A stretch of 64,000 nt of DNA from Tigriopus japonicus (lineage: Eukaryota; Arthropoda; Copepoda; Harpacticoida; Harpacticidae). The notes beneath the pieces are model-generated. The model worked only from the letters and a program-made list of their open reading frames with translations. It had not been told where the DNA came from and made no database searches. Positions 33,555 to 43,600 of the stretch are shown one piece after another. Position numbers and translations under genes: made by a program. Location of the stretch: contig CM021314.1 in NCBI GenBank assembly GCA_010645155.1, positions 7,646,217 to 7,710,216 on the forward strand, in the 5' to 3' direction. Every line of letters starts with the position of its first letter. Position 1 is the stretch's first letter.

Positions 33555-34219
33555 TTGCAAGTGTCATTGGATTTGATGTCTGTAATTCCACAATGAAGGA
33601 TGGTTGGCAGAATGAACAGAGGAGGTCATGGGGATCCTCAGGACAAACACCTCACACAAGTGATAGCCCTGGGTGTCTTGGGGTACAACAGGAAGAAGAT
33701 GCCCATCCCCATTGGAGAGAGTGTCATCACCAAGGTCTACTACAACATCCTGGGGGTACACAGTTTTGCCGTGGATTAGGGCCCATTTACCACAGGGACG
33801 ACTATGTGTGGACCAAGAATCGTGCGCTATAGCAAATTTCAAAGAATATGAAAAGTTCTGCCAAGGAGTTCTGGTGCCCATTCTCCCCAAAGTGCTTCCT
33901 TTAGATTATTTTTGGTGGAGGCGCATCACAAAATGAAGCCAACGCTACCCCTCATCCAAATTTGGAGTCCTTGAGGGCCAAGATTGCAAAAATGTTGACT
34001 AACTTTGCCAAGGCCACCATCAGGAACGCAAGTTCGTCTTTATGTCCTCAAGTTGAGGCCGTAATGGAATTAAATGGAAAACACTAAGAGTGAAAAAGGT
34101 AGATAATATTGTGATTTATCAATGCTGAAATGTTTGTGAGGCTATGGTAAGCATTTCCAAAGTTATAAACCTTTTCCTTCTGAAAGTATCCGACCGGACA
34201 TTTTTGCTGCCCCACTCTG
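33555..34219 (+). pseudogene. Mariner-like transposase relic (third lineage)
   Basis: Across broken frames, about 33655-33760 resembles the segment after the first catalytic Asp (GVLGYNRKKMPI). About 34000-34088 reads LTNFAKATIRN and ends QVEAVMELNGKH plus stop, like the C-terminus of the transposase at 26576. A mariner-type right end, GACATTTTTGCTGCCCCACT ending CTG before TA, lies at 34219-34221. I did not find the left end. It is decayed and smaller than an intact transposase. Confidence 0.65.
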
Positions 34220-34503
34220 TATCCTTTCATGGCTTTTCTCCTATGACAATGAATTTGATCAAACTTGCCGACAATCAATAATCTGCACATTTCAAACATT
34301 TGGGGGAAAATCAGTCACATCTCCCTTTAACGTCTTACGCAATTGTCTATGCACTGTCTTGATTGTTCTACGTGTGATGATTCTGCATGATTATAAGGCC
34401 ACGAAGACATGGGCATAGCTGGCCAGGTTACTAATTGCCGATGATGTCATGTAGCCGTTAGAGAGTGCATTCAATGACATCATCTTTTATTTTTGGGGTT
34501 GAG

Positions 34504-34683
34504 ATTGTCTTCTTGCCACTGGATACTGTACATAACAGCGATGATTTTTTTTGCGGGCGACAAGCTCCGTGTTCTCGTGGCTGAAGAATCTAGCGGCACA
34601 TCAATACGGATGCCAGTTTTGCGACTAGGGAAACGGCCTCTTGAGAGCGCGCACACTTTTCACTCCAATTTTACGATTATCAG
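34504..34683 (+). CDS. Possible neuropeptide-precursor exon (LRL-amide type)
   Basis: Speculative. An open segment lies between an acceptor-like site (TTTTGGGGTTGAG, ending 34503) and a donor-like site (ATCAG|GTTAGC). It encodes a hydrophobic stretch (HWILYITAMIFFAG), then an acidic spacer, then RMPVLRLGKR: a short peptide ending in Leu-Arg-Leu followed by Gly (amide donor) and a Lys-Arg cleavage site. Peptides ending LRL-amide are known (myomodulin type). There is no ATG before the hydrophobic stretch in frame, so an upstream exon would be needed. One GKR can occur by chance, and nothing nearby confirms a gene. Confidence 0.2.
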
Positions 34684-34719
34684 GTTAGCTAAGGCGGTCA
34701 TGGAATGCTTTTGCTGATC

Positions 34720-37700
34720 AAGTATGATTACAGCGTTTTATGAATTTGTTTTTAGTGACAATAAGGGTTGGAATGATTTATTGTGAAGAATTTTCGGCAC
34801 GAAACATAACAAATAGCTCATTTTAAAAATGTGTAAAATGGTGTTATTGTTGTGAACTGAAAGTTTATGGAACACATGAAAATCAAAGGAAAAGACACTA
34901 TTGTGTCTTTTCTAACGAATTCAAAAGTAAAAATGGAAAGGCCCTATAGGATCACTGAATACAAAACATAGAGCAGTCAAAGGGTTAAAAATGCAAGAAA
35001 AAAGATTTTTGCTTGAAATGGCCCAGGAGCAAAGTTTTTGCTCTTAGGGATATTAGGTCTGTTTCAAAGAGAGAACCAATGATTCCACAACTTTTTGTAA
35101 CAACTGGACCAAAAAATACTAATAATCTCAAATATGAATAGTGCCATGCTCTGGTAATTCTGGCAATAAATTTGGAAACCAGTGAAGTAATTTTATGCCT
35201 TCAAACAATGGATATTATGAAACAACTGAAATTTGAAAATATCCTTCATAATAATGCCAAAATCTATTTTGGTTTGTTTTCTTTGAAGTATTTTAAACCA
35301 AGATTAAAACATTTGTCAATATATGGCATGAAAGAAGGAGAGTACCATGCACCCGAGCACATGGGAGAGTAAGCTCCGAAAAAAAGTTATTTTCTTAATT
35401 TGCCCTACCTTCCCTGCCATCTATAGGCTTTTACTTTAAGCTTGGGTTAAAAGCCTTCATTTAGCAGGGGTTATTTGAAAAGGAGGGATCTTTTCCTGGA
35501 GGGCGTGGTTTGATTTAAAATCCTCATGTCATTGATTTGGAAATATCAGGAATCTGGACTTTATTGTTTCTTCGTAGAGATCTTGCATCAAACTTATTGC
35601 AATCAGACCTCAATCTAAAAAATGTATGCCTGGCAATTGGAATATGAACTCTTCATCGCAGAGACCTTAACTAATATTAAGGAAAACTAGTTTTATTGAA
35701 GTCAGAAAGCAATATTTTTCGCTCCTTGGATGGTAATATGCATTTCAGGAGATTCTTAGTAACTCTAATAAAAGTTTAAAGTCAAGGGGCGCATCAACAC
35801 ATCAGAATGTCTCTGTGCTTGTTTTTACTTTGAGAGAATGGGTGAGTAAGTGAGCGACGTTTCAAATACGAAGATGAATAGGAGCCCTTTAGTTCATCAA
35901 GATCCCCTTTTCAGGTCTTATTTGCCTAATATAGAATGCTTTGTATGGTGAAGTGCAGTGGATTGTGTTTGCAATCATCTGAGCCTGTCCTTCTATGGGC
36001 TTAATAAATCAATGTGGCTTTCTTTTCCCAGTGCGTGAATTATGTCTACTGACTATTGACTTAGAGAAAAAAACATTTTGCTAAATAAGTGTTGAATGAA
36101 AGGGTAAGATATTATAACTCGGGTAATTTTTTGGGGCAAGTACTTAAAGGGCAAATTCATTTTTTAATACTATTTTGGGGAATTACCTCATGTCCCTTCA
36201 TGGAGACGAATATAATTTAGTAAAAAAGAGTATAGATGTCGCTCTCTTGCATTTGAGAGATTTGCTCAGAGTTTGAAGCGACCTCTGAGAGCTATTGCAA
36301 GAACCAAAAATATTATTTGTCTATCAAACCGGTAGATGGCCGTCAAGTTCCTTTCTAGCTTCATTGGATGCCTTGAAATAACTTTGCTTCATTCGTATTT
36401 TCGGGTTCGGTAAAAGAATTGATGAATGACACTAAAGGGTTCATGTACTTGAGAATCCCTAAGTAATAGAAAAATAGAAATTTCTGTCAATTGGGTGACA
36501 GAAATTCTGTCAATTCTGTTCTGATTTGTTGTTCTTTTCCCAGACCCCGCATACTTTCGATAACCCGATTCCCTACGCACATAACCAACTTATTTCTGCC
36601 TTTAGAACACAATACAAATTTATCACTTAAAACAAAGCAGGTCCGTCATTTCGCATTGGAGAAGAGTTTTATCAGCATTTATGTTTTTAGTCTTTATCTA
36701 AAGCTATGATATGCCTTCTCGAGCCTAGAGTCAACATCAAGATTACACATTCTACCTACAATTTCCAAGAATTGTACAATCTGAGGCTGCTACTGCCGAA
36801 TCTTAGAACATATAGGTCGGTATATCTGCAAATCTTCTCAAATACGAGTCTTTCAATACGTACAAACGTTGTAGAGATGTGGGCTCAAGATGGGCATTTT
36901 TTTACCGGCGTCTTCTCCAATGACGCCCATCTCAAATCACTTTTTTGCACATTGTGACCACTCCTCAAATGCCTGTTCTATCTTTAGAACAACAAAGCAA
37001 TGGAAATTGAATTAGCAACTAATAGATCGATCAAGACATATTCAATGAGGTCGCTCCACTCTAATTGTGAGCAAATAGCAACAGGGACACTTACAAGATC
37101 TTTTAACGGCATGAATAGCATTTTTAACACTGAGTTGGTGTTTCCATGGGCTGTAGAGGGCGACATCTCTGTTTTGTGGGGGAGTTGATATTTTTCATGG
37201 GAGATTTTCTGCCATTGCAGAAATATGTCGTAGACTGTTTCCACAGAGTATTGTTTGAAACGGAAATTCAAGTCAGAAAAGACACAAGACTCAAGTCATT
37301 ATTCTAAGGATATTTATCACCTATCTACCTAATTTTGCCCTCAGAAAGTAAGAATACCTAAGCTGGAAGGTACGAATAGTGCTCTAGGTACGAAGGTATA
37401 TTTGCACTAAGGAAGGATGCTTATACAGGAGAATCCATTTCCAATAAATGTGGGTTGTGTTAAGAACCGTAAAAGGTGTTTTTCGTTTAGTCGTTTTATT
37501 ATGGGTAAGAAAATTTGCTGTTTCAATTTGTTGTAAACTTTAAACTACATTTGGGAAAAGTAGCATAATTGTTATTCATTTCTTCTCTTTATTTTAGTTT
37601 TTTATTCCGCATTGCTTTCATTACAGTTTTGCCTTCATTTCACCTTGTACAATTAAGGTTTATCCTATCGTTCAGCACTTAAGGAAATCCGTCGGGAACT

Positions 37701-38057
37701 CTTAATTTTCTATCATATTTCATATGTTGATTTCTATGTATCAGATATGCTGCACCTAATTGCCAATGGAAAATACATCCTGGAAAATATGATAATACTT
37801 TCGTATTTTGTTTCGTAATGTCCAAGAAGTACTGAATTTCAGTGATTATTGGAGTGTCTAATTCCAAAGTGCGATTGTCAAACGGTGAATTTGTCGAAAA
37901 AACAGGAAATGTATAACTTGCCTGTATTTCATTGTTTTCCAATTCGTCATGGTGACCTTTTTGTTTATTGTTTATTGTATCGGACAACTCAAGCACTCCC
38001 AAAGGTGCATAAAGAGGGAATGTCTTTATAAGGATTAAAAAGAAATATTTGAATATG
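34720..38057. other. No recognisable gene
   Basis: About 3.3 kb with only short frames. A small hairpin (AATTTCTGTCA and complement) lies at about 36478-36506. No transposon ends could be paired. Confidence 0.4.
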
Positions 38058-38948
38058 AGATGAGATGAGATGAAATGAACATAGTAAACTCACAACTATA
38101 TATGTACTTAATACTCAAGGGTGGAACCAATAGATCATAACAGGATTTTCTAAGGCTGAAACTTGAGGTACTTGGTTAGATTGAGGTTCTTGAGGCCGGT
38201 TTTAAACATGCTGAGACTTCTGCAGTTACGTAAGGAATTGTCCAGGTCGTTCCAGGGATCCAACACCCTCAATGCGAAACACCAGCTTCTGGTCATTGTA
38301 AGGACTAAAGGTTTACGGAAATGAGGGTTCCATCTCAAAGATCTCGTCTTGGATTCCGGCTCTCCTCTAAGCAAATCCAAGCTGGTACTCTGGCCTGGAT
38401 CGATTGTTATCATCCCTGCCCGAAATTTGAATAAGGCAACAAGATCACATTTCAATCGTCGGGACTCCATCGTATCTGCTCCCAAGTAACTCAATCTTTC
38501 CTCGAATGGAAGACGATGGCATCCATCGATTAATTTTGTGAACCTCCTTTGTGGTCTCTCTATCAGGAAAATATCTTTTTTAAATGGTGGAGACCAAACG
38601 GGCATGCAAAATTCGACGATTTTACATATATGTACGTATTGAAAAGCTTCATCATCGTTTTTTCACTACGGCATAGAAAATGTCTTCGCAACACTCCAAC
38701 CAACTGGCAAGCTTTCACTGATACATTTGGTGATTGGAGACTAAATTTCAGGCTTGAGTCGAAAAGTACCCCCAAACCACGTTGAACAGACACCGTTTCA
38801 AGAATTTGAGAGCTCACTGAATAATCAAACGGCCGAGGAGATTTTCCGAATTTTAGGATGGTGCACTTCGATATGTTAAATTGCATCCTGTTGTCCAAAG
38901 CCCATTCTGTCACTCGATCAAGATCCTGCTGTAATCAAGATTGATCAT

Positions 38949-40299
38949 TAGAGCCCGGGAAAAAAATTTTTTACATTAAAAAATTTTTTTTACATTTTTT
39001 GCCAATATTACGTGAATATAACATTTTAATTTTATTTGACATTTTTTGGAAATTTTCAACATTTTTTTAACATTTTTTGTAATTTTTGCTCAAAAATGTC
39101 ATCCCAAACCGGTTCTGAAGGACCAATTAATCAAATGAATGAAGGCTTGAAATTTCCCGCCAAAATTTCCTGCTAAAATTGTCATTCTTCAACTTCACAT
39201 TTTACAATGCCAATTTATTTCAAATCTTTGGAAAGGGGGAAAAGTGCCCTTTAAGTTTCTTTTTGTCAAAAAGTTGTGAAAAAGTTCAAATCAGAAACTT
39301 TGTAACCCCTGTTTCCGTGATTATTTTACGTGGGTAAATAGCTATGAGTAGAGTAAAGTATGTTTTTTGTTGGCACTGTTGCCATTATTTACTCAGAGTT
39401 TAATATCTATTTCAAGGGAGTTCAGCTCACCCTTTTCAACGACCTTCCCAAACCGCCCTCAATCACTCTTTTTCTGATATTCGTTCATACTTCTGGCGAA
39501 GCCGCGTTCTTCCTCTGATTTCAGTGTACCCGAGGCACCGAAGGCTAATATTTCGGGAAATACTTGACGCTGAACACCATGTTAATTGCAGTAGGAAAGA
39601 ATTCCATCGCATTCCTACTGATGATTGCATATGTTTGATCTGTGGTGATTTGGCACATCCATACCATACGCTTTACTTTTGTAATGTTTCGAAACCATGT
39701 TGATGATAAAAGACATCGCAATAAATGAGTAATAATAATAATAATAATATCTATTGCCTTTCAAAGAGTCTGAATGTGCTATCTCACCTAAAACATAAAC
39801 TGTTTTGATGGCATTATTTCCTTCAGATGTCTGGTCACACTGTATTAAGTAGTCTTCTCAAGGAAGAACCTCTCACCACAGGACGGCCGAACTTCAACTG
39901 ACGCCTAGCCCAAGAAGGCCCTTAAAATGGTGCAGTTCTGCAGTGAATTTGAACAGAATTGCCAAATACGATAGAAAAAGGTGTTTGATAGCAAACATCA
40001 CTTCACAGCAAAGTTGCAGCGTAAGATAGCAGTCCTTTTCCAGCAATTAAATTTTTACAATGATGCTTGCTGATCTCAGAAATTGGTCAAAACTGAGGTG
40101 CGTCAAAGCAATAAAACAGTTATTTTTTGCGTATTGTCCTACATTTTTTGCCCTAAATTTCAAAATTTTTTGCCCTTTTTGCCCTGTATTTCAACATTTT
40201 TTGCCCTTTTTGCCCTGTATTTCAACATTTTTTGCCCTTTTTCCTGACATTTTAATGACATTTTTTGGACGTTTTTCCAACATTTTTTCCCGGCCTCTA
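38949..40299. mobile_element. hAT-like non-autonomous element (1351 bp) inside the LINE
   Basis: Exact 8-bp duplications TTGATCAT (38941-38948, 40300-40307) flank ends TAGAGSCCGGGAAAAAA. The interior near both ends is built of degenerate units CATTTTTTGCCCTTTTTGCC and TTTCAACATTTTTT. The middle holds the 3' end of a different LINE (39420-39750). No transposase. A diverged relative lies at 16640-18021. Confidence 0.9.
39480..39750 (+). pseudogene. 3' end of a second LINE (I-like) with a (TAA)n tail
   Basis: A plus-strand frame about 39540-39710 reads RRLIFREIL...CICLICGDLAHPYHTLYFC, a C-terminal Cys-His motif like that closing ORF2 of I/R1-type LINEs. Two stops follow, then a (TAA)n run at about 39730-39750. 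Such TAA tails are typical of I-clade elements. It is a 5'-truncated insertion within the hAT-like element. Confidence 0.65.
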
Positions 40300-40451
40300 T
40301 TGATCATCCATAGACGAAATCCGGCGAAAAAGTTTCGTATCATCGGCGAATTTTAGTACCCGCGACGTCAGATTTCGCCCCAGATCGTTCACGAACAGAA
40401 GGAACAGTGCCGGTCTCAAAACACTGCCCTGCGGTACTCCTGAGGTAACCC

Positions 40452-40481
40452 ACGGACATCTAGAATTTCTAGATGTCCTTG
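40452..40481. mobile_element. 30-bp palindromic insertion with flanking duplication
   Basis: ACGGACATCTAGAA is followed immediately by its complement, and GGTAACCC repeats exactly on each side (40444-40451, 40482-40489). It interrupts the LINE RT just before the GVPQG motif. The arm matches the outermost bases of the element at 25082-28501. It therefore looks like a transposon reduced to its two end sequences. Confidence 0.75.
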
Positions 40482-40600
40482 GGTAACCCTAAGACTTGTG
40501 GAAAAATGGCCATTGAGAACAACTCTTTGAGATCGATCGCTCAACCATGCCCATATCCACGTCCTCAGGAAGGGGTCTACCCCTGCCTCCTTAACGCTCC

Positions 40601-43600
40601 TTTATGCAACTAAATATGCCATCATTTTACTGAATTAGTGCAAGCAATGGTGGACAGGGGAATAATCGAAAAAAGAATATTTCTTGACATAAGAATACTT
40701 GTACCGCAGACCAAAGTATACCGTGAGTTTATAACTTTTCTTGATAGCAGAACAACTCTCGATATAAGAATAATCTTCCTGTTGACCGTATTCTTATTTT
40801 AAGATTTGTACTACATTAAATAAACAATTGCCTTGCCTCAAATTTTGGTTGTTTAAGATGTTTGGATAAAATTAGAGCCAGCTGTTGCGAATTATCGATT
40901 GACACAGTGCTAGAGACTCCAAAGTTTTGCCCTCTTTGATAAACTTTAAATATCTCCCCATTTTATGTTTTTTTGAATAATTTTGACCCTTTTAGAATTT
41001 TCAAAAATATTTTTCAGCATCTTTGGCAAGAAACCTGTCAACTTAAATCAGCGATGCCGGAAGGTAGTTTTTGTTGCCATTTTTTGGCAAAAGTTAAAAT
41101 ATGGATTGAAGTGGCAGAAAGTGGCAGTATGGTGAAAACTAGAAAAGTGGGAGAATTTTCTTGAAAGAGTCTCGGAACGTTGCAGGCTCTCTCCATGCCA
41201 TAGTTAAAGAAGCAGCCAAAATGTGTTAAATGCCTAAGCTTGTTAAGCTTATTTACCTCCAATAGTTTTTTTGCTCTTTTCTCATAAATACTTTCCAATA
41301 TTTTGGCCATAACCATCAAATATTTTTTAAGGTCCCTGCGCATAATCGTATCGCCTTTCAGTCACTCCGTAGCGATTTAAACCTTAATCTTATCAACTTC
41401 ATAAGCTCTTTTACATGCGTGTTGAAAAAAGACTAAAAGCCTATAATTCCCTCCCTTCAACCTTCCAATTCCTTTTGTGAATAAATGGAGTTGAACTGAT
41501 TTATCAAGCCTTGTCGTATTTGCATACTGCACTTGTTACCAACTCTGACATCTTGAAGATTAACGCTGACATGATCACTCTTGTATCAGTAAAAGCCCAC
41601 TCCGTTCGTTGCCTCTCACACCCATACTAATAAAGGGTGATAAACTAATTGTATGGATAGCCGAAAATCAGTCTTCAACTCAGAACTCCCCCGAGTTGAA
41701 CGAGTACGAACGTTCTTCTCGAGGACTTTGAACGTTGCATCAGGATTCATACTACTACTCCATTGAATGTATGAGTCGTCCTAGAAAGTAAGTCAACGAA
41801 AAACAAGACCCTTGAGTTCATGTCCTTCGGGCCAAGCATAGGGCAAAAGTCCATTGGGATGCGTCTGTCAATTGTTATTCAATCCAAGGAAAATAAGAGA
41901 CAAACCCTTGTCACAAGAGTTGTTCAGCACAAGCCAGAACGAACGTAATAATGGCTCCACGAGAATGACAAATGCAATATTCTAAGGCAAATAAGACCCG
42001 TCCCAACCAATTGACAATAGGAGCAGGTGACGGATCTGATATGTCACTCAACCGAGTTTAGGACCGGGTATTTTAGCTTTGTCTTGTATTGCCACGAGAT
42101 CAATAGTCTGTGGCTTGTTGGTGAAAAATTCGGTGACCAAACCCAGATGATTCTTTGGAAGACATGCGTACAACTTACTATTTGCCTAGCTGTCCCTGAG
42201 ATGAACGAGTTGACCGTGAATGGCGACTTCGTAAGCCTTTCAGGTTCCTTCGGGATTTTGGCGAGGTGACAGCTGATTTGCCTTCAAGTTCATTGATTCT
42301 TGGACAGATTGCTGTTGTGCGTCTTTCAACCCCTTTGTTTTCATTTCCGATATGAGAGGTCGAGTCGATGTGGTTCAATTTGCGGGTCAGACTGTAGAGA
42401 ACTGGCATTAAAGTGAACACAAAAGGCTTGTTTGCTGTGGAGGAAAAACTTAGTTCTAGACTTCACATGGAATTTCCCCTTGGTAGAATGACTTTTGCAG
42501 TTTTATTAAAGATCTCTGGAGCAGATGGGCGGGGTTGTTTGGTTAGTGGTCTAATTATGCACAAACACGTCAAGTTCGAGCCCCTATTTTTTACATAAAT
42601 CTACAGCTTGTCATGAAGTCTAGGCCCTGATTTCATAAAGTTTGACCCGACGAACAGAATTCTTCTAAATAGTAAGCGTGGTGAGCAATTTCATGGTCAA
42701 CTTTCGGGTTCATTGGGTTCGGAAGCTCCATTTAATCCTTTGTGTAAACAACAGGTCAGCGTTGATTAATGTTCCTTTTGCCCTTGCTCCTGCCGTTTTC
42801 TGCTCCACATTTCGAGTCTCTCGAATCCGCCAAGAAATGTGTTTGAATTGTTGCCATTTTATGGCCCTCAATTCTTATTGAGCGCTCGGAGAGCCCTTGA
42901 ACGATCTCCAAAGACAGACAATGCTCCTCGGGGATGAACTTGAACAACATGGTTTGATCCGTCCAGTCAATGGTACTGTGGAATTTGTCTTTGATCCATG
43001 ACCACTTTTTAGGATCATTAGTGGCTGAATTGAAGACAGTTTCCGAATCAAAAGGAGAGCTTGACAACTTCATCCAAGATGATCGCGTCGTTGAAGCCAA
43101 CCTGACCGACCGAATTGTTCTCTTTCTTCCAAGTTTTACGATGGGCATTCACGAAGATCTCAAGACGCCGAAAAATTTCGGCACACGATTGGAAAATGAA
43201 ACCGCTCTTTTAGATAAAACACAATTCCTAAGGAATGGGAAGTTGAGTGGATTTGAGAGATCATACTTAACAAGAAACTACCTTCAACCCCAATTACTGC
43301 CCGAAAAGGAGCATTTGTGAAGTAAAGATTAATTTTCGATTGGCGAATTCAAAATCAAACTTGACAAATTGACACTTTTTAGTGAAGTACAATCTCCTCA
43401 GTGAATACCACCTAGAAGGCACACACTGAAAATTTACTTGAAATATATGGCGCAGGAAATTAAAAAAAAAAATGTTTATTTTTGTCGGTGATGGACAAAG
43501 GTCGGAGATTTCAACCAATTCCTCCAATTTTGCAACCTTTTTCGACACTAAATTAGATTTCAGGCGGCACCCACCCACAAATAGCTGCGAAAAGATCTCC

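Larger units (their letters stand above)
38058..40600 (-). pseudogene. Non-LTR retrotransposon (LINE) reverse transcriptase relic, twice interrupted
   Basis: Read on the minus strand, about 40580-40490 gives KEAGVDPFLRTWIW...LSDRSQRVVLNG, and about 40440-40310 gives GVPQGSVLRP...FVNDL and the FADDTKL catalytic box. About 38940-38150 continues with MQFNISKC, a thumb-like LGVLFDSSLKF, and QRRFTKLIDG...ERLSYLG, the usual LINE RT C-terminal part. An ATCTC-type microsatellite tail lies at about 38059-38078. A hAT-like element (38949-40299) splits the FADD box from the rest, and a 30-bp palindrome insertion (40452-40481) shifts the frame before it. The 5' part of the element is missing. Confidence 0.85.

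Noticed and set aside
42548..42582. tRNA-like A and B box sequence
   Set aside because: The GTTCGAGCCC B box and a weak A box are present, but no acceptor stem or anticodon arm can be paired. At most a SINE or tRNA relic.
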